A stretch of 34,074 nt of DNA. Origin: Runella sp. GTDB lineage: Bacteria; Bacteroidota; Bacteroidia; Cytophagales; Spirosomataceae. Numbering within the stretch: the stretch's first letter is position 1; each line of letters starts with the position of its first letter. The DNA lies in NCBI GenBank assembly GCA_027486105.1, contig JAIXPV010000610.1:1-34074 (forward strand), written 5' to 3'. The position numbers and the translations under genes were made by a program. Below the pieces are notes generated by a model, which was given only the letters and a program-made list of their open reading frames with translations, was not told the DNA's origin and made no database searches. Shown here one piece after another: positions 24,300 through 31,919 of the stretch.

Positions 24300-24400
24300 A
24301 TATTCAGAATTTGGGAATTGTCAATTTGAAAATGAGTTAGAATGAAAACAGAGAATCTAAGTACTACTTACTCTCCATACTCCGTTTTCAGGGTGTTATT

Positions 24401-27172
24401 TTAGGAAAAAGCCTGCTCAATGAGTTCTGCCTGTTCTTTTGCGTGTATTTTCATATAGCCTGTTGCTGGGGATGCACTAGCTTTACGGGCAATCACTTTT
24501 CCTAAGCCAATTTCAGGAAATTCCCGCAAAATAAATGACCAATAACCCATGTTTTCAGGCTCTTCCTGTACCCAAATCACTTCCGCTTTTTTGTACTGAT
24601 CCAGATAAGCCTTTATTTGTTTTTTGGGGAATGGATACAACTGCTCCACACGAATAATGGCCACATCTTTACGGTTGTCTTTCTGCTGTTTATCAAACAG
24701 CTCCCAATAAAGCTTACCAGTACAAAGCAACACTTTTTTTACCTTTTTAGGTTCAGCAAATTCATCTCCGATGGTTTCACGGAAAGAGGTTCCTTCGGCA
24801 AAATCACTTAAAGGAGATACCGCCATCGGATGACGTAGCATCGATTTAGGCGACATCAAAATAGCAGGCTTTCGGAAAGGCAACCCCAATTGACGACGAA
24901 TCATGTGGAAATAGTTGGCTGGAGTGGTAATGTTGCAAACGTACATGTTATACTCTGCCGACAAAATCAAAAAGCGCTCGGGGCGAGCACTTGAGTGCTC
25001 AGGTCCCTGGCCTTCGTATCCGTGAGGCAATAACAGCACCAACCCATTCATGGCATTCCACTTCGACTCAGTAGCGGCAATAAACTGGTCAATCATGATT
25101 TGCGCCCCATTTACAAAGTCACCGAATTGGGCTTCCCAGATTACCAAAGCATGAGGGTTAGCCATGGCATAACCATACTCAAAACCCATGACACCATATT
25201 CTGAAAGGAGAGAATTATAGATTTCAAATTTCCCTTGTCCTTCACCGATATGCGCCAAACTGTTGTGTTTGGCATTGGTCTCGGCATCATGAAGCACGGC
25301 GTGGCGGTGCGAGAATGTACCACGCTGAACATCCTGCCCTGTCATCCGAACGGTTTTTCCTTCCGTTAGAATAGAGCCATACGCCAGCAATTCTCCCGCC
25401 GACCAGTTCAACGGTTTCTCACCTGAAAAAATCTGTTTCCGTTCTTCAATGACTTTTTCAATTTGTTTCAAGGCCTTGAAACCTTCGGGCAAGCTTGTAA
25501 GGGCTTGTCCTACTTTTTCAATCACTTCCTTTGCAATACCAGTAGCGGGTGATTTATCAAAATCGTCGGGTACTGAACGCCGCAATTCCGCCCAATCGCG
25601 TTCAAGTTTAGGACGTTTGTACGGAAGTTGTTTTTGTTTTACTTTTTGAAGCAAATCCTGCAACTCGCCTTCAAGTTCAGCTTTCATTTGATCCGCAATT
25701 TGCGCGTCCAACTCTCCGCGTTCGGTCAATACTTTCAGGTATAAATCCCGTCCGTTGAGTTGTTGTGAAATTTTCGAATACATAGTGGGCTGCGTAAAAC
25801 GTGGTTCATCCGACTCATTATGGCCGTACTTACGATAACAAACCATGTCCACAAATACATCACGGTTAAATTCCTGGCGAAACTCAATCGCAACTTTCAT
25901 CACAAAGGCTACCGCTTCGGGGTCATTTCCATTGACGTGAAAAATAGGCGCATCTACGATTTTGGCAATGTCTGAACAATAAATAGAAGAGCGGTCGTCT
26001 TCATGATCGGTGGTAAATCCGATTTGGTTATTTATCACAAAATGTAACGTTCCACCCGTATAATACGCGGGGAGGTTAGACATTTGCGTCACTTCGTACA
26101 CAATTCCCTGCCCCGCCACGGCGGCATCTCCGTGAATCAAAATAGGGAGTACAGGGTCATACTTATCCTGTCCTTCGATATGACCGTAATGTTCATCGGC
26201 GCGAGCGCGCACATATCCCACCACAGCCGGATTGACGGCCTCTAAGTGTGAGGGATTGGCCATAAGTTTAAGACTTACCGCTTTACCTTCAGGTGTTTCA
26301 ATTTGGCTTTCGTATCCCATGTGGTATTTTACGTCGCCATCACTGAATTCATCCAGTTCAACGTTTTCTTCAAACTCATTAAAGACCTGCTCATAGGGTT
26401 TTTGAAGCACGTTGGTCAGAACATTGAGACGGCCACGGTGCGCCATACCAATAACCACTTCCTCTACCCCGAGCTCTGCGCCACGGTTGATTGCCACATC
26501 CAATGCTGGAATAGTCGCCTCTCCACCCTCCAGTGAGAATCTTTTTTTACCTAAAAATTTGGTGTGCAAAAAGTTCTCGAAGGTTACGGCATCGTTCAGT
26601 TTCTCAAGAATCCGTTTCTTTTGCTCAATAGTTGGCGTAAAGTTCAGGTATTCCTGTTCAATCTTCTTTCTTAACCAGCTTTTAGCCCGACGGTCGCGGA
26701 TGTATTGGTATTCAAAACCTACTTTTTCGGTATAGACTTTACGAAGGGCATCCACAATTTCGCGTAGCTTTGCAGCCCGACCAAACACCTCAATCCCCGC
26801 CTCAAATACCGTTTCTAAATCGGCTTCCGACAAGTTGAAATCTTTTAAATCCAACTCTGGATACCGATTCTTTCGAGGCCCTAATGGGTTGGTCTGCGAC
26901 ATTAAATGTCCTCTCTGACGGTAGCCCCTTATCAAGTGAACTACCTCCATTTCTATGCGAGTATGCGAAGCCGAAATGGGGGTTTCAGCTACTGGTGCGG
27001 CACTATTGCCATTTGATTTAGGTTTATTTTCGCCGTATTTAGCAGAAAATTCAAACCCTTCAAAGAACCGTTGCCAACTTAAATCAACAGAGTCAGGCTG
27101 TTGTAAATATTTTTGGTACAGGTCCTCAATGTACGCAGCTTCTGAATTAGCTATATATGAGTATTTTTCCAT
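24401..27172 (-). CDS. sucA: 2-oxoglutarate dehydrogenase E1 component
   Basis: The 923-residue protein is a full-length E1. It opens with the E2-binding-like helix (SEAAYIEDLYQKYLQQPDSV, then SWQRFFEGF), and shows GMAHRGRLNVLTNVL, the ThDP-binding HGDAAVAGQG at 347-356, FVINNQIGFTT and DMVCYRKYGHNESDEP. The C-terminal part has VIWEAQFGDFVNGAQ and QGPEHSSARPERFL. It decarboxylates 2-oxoglutarate and loads the succinyl group on E2 lipoate. A promoter with both elements lies upstream (27201-27234), and odhB follows. Confidence 0.97.
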   Translation of the reverse strand: MEKYSYIANSEAAYIEDLYQKYLQQPDSVDLSWQRFFEGFEFSAKYGENKPKSNGNSAAPVAETPISASHTRIEMEVVHLIRGYRQRGHLMSQTNPLGPRKNRYPELDLKDFNLSEADLETVFEAGIEVFGRAAKLREIVDALRKVYTEKVGFEYQYIRDRRAKSWLRKKIEQEYLNFTPTIEQKKRILEKLNDAVTFENFLHTKFLGKKRFSLEGGEATIPALDVAINRGAELGVEEVVIGMAHRGRLNVLTNVLQKPYEQVFNEFEENVELDEFSDGDVKYHMGYESQIETPEGKAVSLKLMANPSHLEAVNPAVVGYVRARADEHYGHIEGQDKYDPVLPILIHGDAAVAGQGIVYEVTQMSNLPAYYTGGTLHFVINNQIGFTTDHEDDRSSIYCSDIAKIVDAPIFHVNGNDPEAVAFVMKVAIEFRQEFNRDVFVDMVCYRKYGHNESDEPRFTQPTMYSKISQQLNGRDLYLKVLTERGELDAQIADQMKAELEGELQDLLQKVKQKQLPYKRPKLERDWAELRRSVPDDFDKSPATGIAKEVIEKVGQALTSLPEGFKALKQIEKVIEERKQIFSGEKPLNWSAGELLAYGSILTEGKTVRMTGQDVQRGTFSHRHAVLHDAETNAKHNSLAHIGEGQGKFEIYNSLLSEYGVMGFEYGYAMANPHALVIWEAQFGDFVNGAQIMIDQFIAATESKWNAMNGLVLLLPHGYEGQGPEHSSARPERFLILSAEYNMYVCNITTPANYFHMIRRQLGLPFRKPAILMSPKSMLRHPMAVSPLSDFAEGTSFRETIGDEFAEPKKVKKVLLCTGKLYWELFDKQQKDNRKDVAIIRVEQLYPFPKKQIKAYLDQYKKAEVIWVQEEPENMGYWSFILREFPEIGLGKVIARKASASPATGYMKIHAKEQAELIEQAFS

Positions 27173-27200
27173 TAAAAAAAAATGCTGGTTGAAAGTGGGG

Positions 27201-27234
27201 CAAATTTAGTTCATGTATTTTGAATTCGTTGCAA
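27201..27234 (-). promoter_or_regulatory. Bacteroidota-type promoter of sucA-odhB
   Basis: On the minus strand TTG at 27234-27232 and TAAATTTG at 27208-27201 are separated by 23 bp, at the upper end of the usual spacing. Transcription would start near 27195, about 20 nt before the sucA ATG. Confidence 0.5.
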
Positions 27235-27258
27235 AAGTCTTATAGATTTAGCAAAAAT

Positions 27259-28200
27259 CTAGTTAGATCTTGGATTAGGCTGAAGTGTAAACACGATTTC
27301 GTGGATGCCCTTGCCCGCTCCAGGTACGCTATTGGAGTTTCCGTAGAAGTCTTCTACCCGCCGCGAGTTGTAGGTATAGCCTATTCTTATGTTTTTGGAA
27401 ACATCATAGCCCAACAGTACCTGTACATAACTAACGCTCCCCAAACGAACGGATAACCCTACCAAAGCAGCATTTTTGTAGTGCATCAGCGCGTTTAAAT
27501 CCGTCCTAATTTTTCCTTGCTCAGGTTTTGTAATCAGTATTGATGGAACTATATTCACCCCTTCGCTGATGTCCATTTTTAAACCTGCTTGTAAAAAAAT
27601 AGGGCGTTGATAATTTAGTAGCCCGCTTGTATTATTGTATCCATAACTTTGTTTTAAGATTTCGGGCATCGAAACCCCTCCAAAAAACATTTCATCCTGA
27701 TAATAAATTCCGACGCCAGCACTTGCCAGTGCTTTATTGATTCCTCCTCCAATATTAATGGCTGAGCGCGATGGCAAAACATTGATTCCTCCTAAGGCTC
27801 CAATAGATATTTTCTGAAATTCTGAAAGTTTAAAAATATAGGAAACACTGCCAAAAACCGCTACATTGACGGCTACTCGGTCATTCAGTCCCTGTAATCC
27901 CAGCCCGACCTTTCCATCGGCAACGCTCCCGTCCATGGCAAAAGACTGGGTAACGGGAAGCCCTTGTATTCCCGCTACAAATTGCCGGCGAAGAACGGCA
28001 TTAAAATAAAAATTTTCTCGAATCCCAGTAGCCGCCGGGTTGATGGCAAGTGGATTAACCAAATATTGAGAGTATTGAACTTCTCGCTGGGCTTGGGCAT
28101 AGTGGACAGTTAGAAATAAGCAGCAGGCAATTAGTAGTTTACATTTTATGGCAGCGAACAGGCGATAAATAGTGAGGAGTAGACTTAGTTTTTTCATCAT
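27259..28200 (-). CDS. PorP/SprF-family type IX secretion-associated membrane protein
   Basis: The 313-residue protein has an N-terminal signal region (about 36 residues, ending HYAQAQ) and then the PorP/SprF hallmark REVQYSQYLVNPLAINPAATG. The remainder is a series of amphipathic beta-strands with a C-terminal strand pattern (RIGYTYNSRRVEDFYG), consistent with an outer-membrane barrel of about 14 strands. PorP/SprF proteins help deliver and anchor CHU_C-type T9SS cargo. Two adjacent Met codons (28195-28200) could start it. It follows the PorE-like gene but past a strong terminator, so it is likely to have its own promoter, which I could not identify. Confidence 0.9.
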   Translation of the reverse strand: MMKKLSLLLTIYRLFAAIKCKLLIACCLFLTVHYAQAQREVQYSQYLVNPLAINPAATGIRENFYFNAVLRRQFVAGIQGLPVTQSFAMDGSVADGKVGLGLQGLNDRVAVNVAVFGSVSYIFKLSEFQKISIGALGGINVLPSRSAINIGGGINKALASAGVGIYYQDEMFFGGVSMPEILKQSYGYNNTSGLLNYQRPIFLQAGLKMDISEGVNIVPSILITKPEQGKIRTDLNALMHYKNAALVGLSVRLGSVSYVQVLLGYDVSKNIRIGYTYNSRRVEDFYGNSNSVPGAGKGIHEIVFTLQPNPRSN

Positions 28201-28357
28201 AATACCAGTTGATTAATTTATCAACGCAAAAGAAAGCACTAATCTTGCCAAACCCAATAAAAAGGCTGAAGCTCCACGAACTTCTGCCCTTTTTTGAAAA
28301 CATAATTACTGTTTTGTTTGAATAAACCACCGCTCGATTCAATTCTCTCCTTATAAA

Positions 28358-28389
28358 AAAAGCAGAAACACATGCGAGTTTCTGCTTTT
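28358..28389 (-). terminator. Terminator after the PorE-like gene
   Basis: AAAAGCAGAAAC (28358-28369) and GTTTCTGCTTTT (28378-28389) make a perfect 12-bp stem with an 8-nt loop, followed on the minus strand by a T run. It starts 27 bp past the stop codon at 28417 and splits the surface module from the second PorP-like gene. Confidence 0.9.
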
Positions 28390-28416
28390 GATAAGCAATC
28401 TTTTAGAGATCTACTT

Positions 28417-30804
28417 CTACAAATTCAAAATCTTTATCTCTGTCCGGCGGTTTTGTTGGTGTTCTTCTTCGGTACAAGGGGTTCCGTCTTTACATTTATT
28501 CACCAGTTTACTCTCACCATAACCAGCGGCAATAATTCTTTTGGACGAAATTCCCTGGTTTACGATGTAAGCAACTGCTGCCTTTGCGCGCTTTGTAGAA
28601 AGTATCTTATTATATTTAGCAGACGAGCGGCTGTCGGTATGAGACCCGAATTCAATCTTCATTTTAGGGTACTTATTCATGAGCTCTACAAGTTTGTTCA
28701 ACTCAGCAGAAGCATCAGCTCTGATGTTCGACTTATCTAAATCATAATAGATATTTTCGATTTTAATCACATCACCTTTTTCAAACATGGTGATATTTGC
28801 CTCTGATGTCTCCCCTCCTTTTACTTTGCTGCCCATGGTTCCCAAATTATCTTTCAGGGCTTCAATTGAATAATCACAACCGCTGGGTACTTCAAAAAGA
28901 TAGGTTCCGTTTGCGTCTGTTACGGCTTCGCGCACACTGTCGTCACATTCATTCTGAAGTAATACCTTTACGCCAGAAATTGGCTTGCGGTCTTTTTGAG
29001 TCGTTACCAACCCCCGAAGTGTGAATGTTTTGGGGGTTACTTTGATTTTTGACAGTGGAATATCCAGTTTTATGACTTCAGTTATATCTAAATCTTTGGC
29101 AACAAAATCGACTGAATTACCTACATATCCTTCATAAGTTGTTTTAAACACAAAATCATTTTCTGGGTCTAGACATAAGCGTATGCTACCGTTTTTATCA
29201 GTTTGACCTGTTTTTACATCGGTATCACTTTCACTTTTACCAGCCATTGCAACAACGGCATTTGCCAGTGGCATTTTCGTCTCTGCATCAATGACATTTA
29301 CAATTATATCTTGACAAGGATTCAACGGGCCAGTTCGTTCGAAGCGAAACAAATCATCATCATGCCCCCCTTGGCGCCGGTTGCTACTAAAAAAACCGCT
29401 GGTACGTTCAGCGTCGGTAATCAACCCAAAATCATCTTTGGCTGAGTTGATAGGTGCTCCAAGGTTTCTAGGCTTTTTGGCCATGACGCCTTCAATAAGT
29501 TTGGCATAAAACATATCCAGCCCCCCCAATCCAGCATGACCATCTGATGCGAAATAAAGATTCCCTTGTGCATCTACAAAAGGGAACATTTCGTTACCCG
29601 AGCTATTAACAGCGGGCCCCAAATTGACTGGTGTAGACCAATGAGTACCGTCGTATTTACTGACGTACAAATCCGTCCCGCCAAATCCTCCAGGCATATC
29701 TGAAACAAAATACAACAGTTTATCGTCATTTGACAGCGCGGGATGTCCTACAGAATATTCGTCACTGTTAAACGGGAGTTCTTTTAAATCCTTCCAGTTA
29801 CCGTTTACACTCTCAGCAGTGTACAATTTCAGTTTATTAATCCCGTCTTTACTTGTTTTATACTTTCCGTTCAGGTAATTGTTACGTGTAAAAAGAATCC
29901 TTTTCCCATCCTTAAAAAAGGCAACTGGCCCCTCGTGGTACTTTGAATTAATAGCTTTCCCCATATTTTGGGACTCAATCACCGCATTTTGCAAAGGTGG
30001 GGTAGTGTTACCATTCACGTTTGCACTGCGGTAGTTTCCAGGAATGTGAGAATCATTGGCCGTTGGTGAAGTGTACTCATCTGAACCCAACAAATAAACA
30101 CCTTTGGCACGCTCTGTGGTTTTGTTTACTAACGTTGACCCTCCAAGTTTGCTCGTTTTTTTAGAATTGATGATTGATAAATCAGGGATTTCATATAAGT
30201 CCAGAAACGCCGTTTGATTCCAACTATATACTCGTTTTACGTTTAACCCTTCATTGCGGGCCGAAACAAACACCAAACCTTTTTTGTAATATGTAGGGCT
30301 AAATTCAGCCCGATTCGTATTAATATTGTCAAGTGACTCTACCGTATAACTGCTTTTATTTTTAGATAACTTTTTAACATCGGTATATAATTTATTAAAT
30401 TCTTTTCCTCGACTATCTCCCTGCTGAGATTGATTATAGCGTTCATAAGCCTCTTTGGCTTCCTCATATTTTCCATTACTTGCCAATGCTTGTGCATAAT
30501 ATAAATAACAGTTGACGTCAGCTACTGAAGGTGTTGTACCTTCTCCAACCACCAGCCGATAAACTCGCTCGGCATTTTGTGTATCTCTGATTTGCCGATA
30601 GCTATTCCCTAGTTTAATCAGGGTATTTAATTTTGTAGAATCGGCAAGCCCCTCCCCTTTAAGCGCCTGCTCAAAAAAGTCGATCGCTTTAGAGTACGCC
30701 ATCATTTCATATTGACGATTGGCCTGCTGTAAAGACGTCTGTGCCTTTACTTCCTTTACCCAAAGACCGATAGCCAAAATAATGAGTAAAATGTATGTTT
30801 TCAT
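28417..30804 (-). CDS. PorE-like protein: TPR, PD40 beta-propeller, carboxypeptidase-regulatory domain, OmpA
   Basis: I start at the ATG at 30802-30804 (MKTYILLIILAIGLWVKEVKAQ, a signal peptide) instead of a TTG three codons earlier; this gives 795 residues. TPR repeats cover about 20-130 (FFEQALKGEGLADSTKL). PD40 propeller repeats cover about 160-490 (FSPTYYKKGLVFVSA, HPALSNDDKLLYFVSDMPGG). Carboxypeptidase-regulatory-like domains follow at about 500-670. The OmpA peptidoglycan-binding domain ends the protein (YYDLDKSNIRADASAELN, EFGSHTDSR, NRRTEIKI). This is the domain order of PorE, which links the type IX machinery to peptidoglycan, but the known PorE is a lipoprotein and this leader has no lipobox Cys. 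It is 102 bp downstream of a PorP-like gene and probably in the same transcript. Confidence 0.92.
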   Translation of the reverse strand: MKTYILLIILAIGLWVKEVKAQTSLQQANRQYEMMAYSKAIDFFEQALKGEGLADSTKLNTLIKLGNSYRQIRDTQNAERVYRLVVGEGTTPSVADVNCYLYYAQALASNGKYEEAKEAYERYNQSQQGDSRGKEFNKLYTDVKKLSKNKSSYTVESLDNINTNRAEFSPTYYKKGLVFVSARNEGLNVKRVYSWNQTAFLDLYEIPDLSIINSKKTSKLGGSTLVNKTTERAKGVYLLGSDEYTSPTANDSHIPGNYRSANVNGNTTPPLQNAVIESQNMGKAINSKYHEGPVAFFKDGKRILFTRNNYLNGKYKTSKDGINKLKLYTAESVNGNWKDLKELPFNSDEYSVGHPALSNDDKLLYFVSDMPGGFGGTDLYVSKYDGTHWSTPVNLGPAVNSSGNEMFPFVDAQGNLYFASDGHAGLGGLDMFYAKLIEGVMAKKPRNLGAPINSAKDDFGLITDAERTSGFFSSNRRQGGHDDDLFRFERTGPLNPCQDIIVNVIDAETKMPLANAVVAMAGKSESDTDVKTGQTDKNGSIRLCLDPENDFVFKTTYEGYVGNSVDFVAKDLDITEVIKLDIPLSKIKVTPKTFTLRGLVTTQKDRKPISGVKVLLQNECDDSVREAVTDANGTYLFEVPSGCDYSIEALKDNLGTMGSKVKGGETSEANITMFEKGDVIKIENIYYDLDKSNIRADASAELNKLVELMNKYPKMKIEFGSHTDSRSSAKYNKILSTKRAKAAVAYIVNQGISSKRIIAAGYGESKLVNKCKDGTPCTEEEHQQNRRTEIKILNL

Positions 30805-30906
30805 ATAATACAATTTAATATAAAAAAAGGCATATTCTTCTCTGTTGGTATCTTTAAGAACCCTTCATGAAGAATACACCTTTAACTATTTTAACAAACC
30901 GTTTCC

Positions 30907-31914
30907 TTAGAAATACCGTGGAGTAAGGATTTTGCTCTTGCTAAATCCAAACTCATAACGCAGCATTATTTCGTGGGTAGGAATGCTTAAAAACTTACGT
31001 TCTTGATTCAAACGGTTACGCGTCCAGTCATAAGAATATCCAAGGCGGAATTGATCTGAAAGTTGTAGTTCTAACATCCCAACCAACGCATCACCACTGA
31101 GCACTTTTCCGCTGATATCTTCCTGAATTTTACCAGCATAGGTTGAAAAACGATTGTGGCGATAAGACATTCCAACCGCAATACGGTCGTTAAACCAAAG
31201 GTTAAGATTTCCATCCAACGACAATCCAGTTCCCTGTACATAACGGGCCATCATAGAGGGCTTTAGTTTGATATTGTTACGTCCAAGCACAAATCCACTG
31301 ATGACATAGAAATGACGACGTACTTTGGCACGGTTATCTCCAGAGTCATAATCTGAAAGGTTATTTTCTATCAGGTAAGGAACCGAAACACCGATATAAG
31401 ACCGGTCGTTACTGAGATAAATACCCGTTCCGAAGTTAGGCAGAATCTTAGAAACATTATTGGCAAAAGCAGGGTCGGTTAGGTTGTTACCCAAGTTCGC
31501 TTTAGATAAATCCCAGCGGAAACTCATGGCTCCTCCTTGCAATCCCAATGCCAAGGTTGAACGTTCTCCTAACTTGATACGAAAAGCGTAGGACAACATG
31601 GCCCCAGTCCAGTTTTCAAGGCCCACTTGGTCGTTAAAGAGTTGAAGTCCAAGACCAACTCTTTCGCGGTTTACGGGCATATCAATGCTGAACGTAGCTG
31701 TTTGAGGAGCTCCAGCCATTCCACCCCACTGGTTGCGGTAAAGAGCTGTTGCGCTAAGCACATCTCGACTACCAGCATACGCAGGATTAAGTGCCATCAT
31801 ATTGAACATGTACTGGGAGAACATTTTATCCTGCTGAGCCCAGGTTTTACTGCTGCTAATCAAAGTGATCAGCAGCAGTAACATTGTCCATTTTTGTTTG
31901 ATGATATTGTTCAT
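30907..31914 (-). CDS. PorP/SprF-family type IX secretion-associated membrane protein
   Basis: The 335-residue protein has a signal peptide (about 26 residues, ending SKTWAQ) and the family opening QDKMFSQYMFNMMALNPAYAGS. Many predicted amphipathic strands follow, such as LSYAFRIKLGERSTLALGLQ and QFRLGYSYDWTRN, and the C-terminus ends in a strand plus RYF. SprF of Flavobacterium is needed for secretion of the adhesin SprB, which is encoded next to it. Here the gene begins 5 bp after the stop of a large CHU_C protein, the same arrangement, so it is probably the dedicated partner of that protein. It is a paralogue of 27259-28200. Confidence 0.94.
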   Translation of the reverse strand: MNNIIKQKWTMLLLLITLISSSKTWAQQDKMFSQYMFNMMALNPAYAGSRDVLSATALYRNQWGGMAGAPQTATFSIDMPVNRERVGLGLQLFNDQVGLENWTGAMLSYAFRIKLGERSTLALGLQGGAMSFRWDLSKANLGNNLTDPAFANNVSKILPNFGTGIYLSNDRSYIGVSVPYLIENNLSDYDSGDNRAKVRRHFYVISGFVLGRNNIKLKPSMMARYVQGTGLSLDGNLNLWFNDRIAVGMSYRHNRFSTYAGKIQEDISGKVLSGDALVGMLELQLSDQFRLGYSYDWTRNRLNQERKFLSIPTHEIMLRYEFGFSKSKILTPRYF

Positions 31915-31919
31915 CGTTC

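Noticed and set aside
24300-24400. Possible terminator between sucA and odhB
   Set aside because: I see no stem with a T-tract in these 101 bp; co-transcription is more likely.
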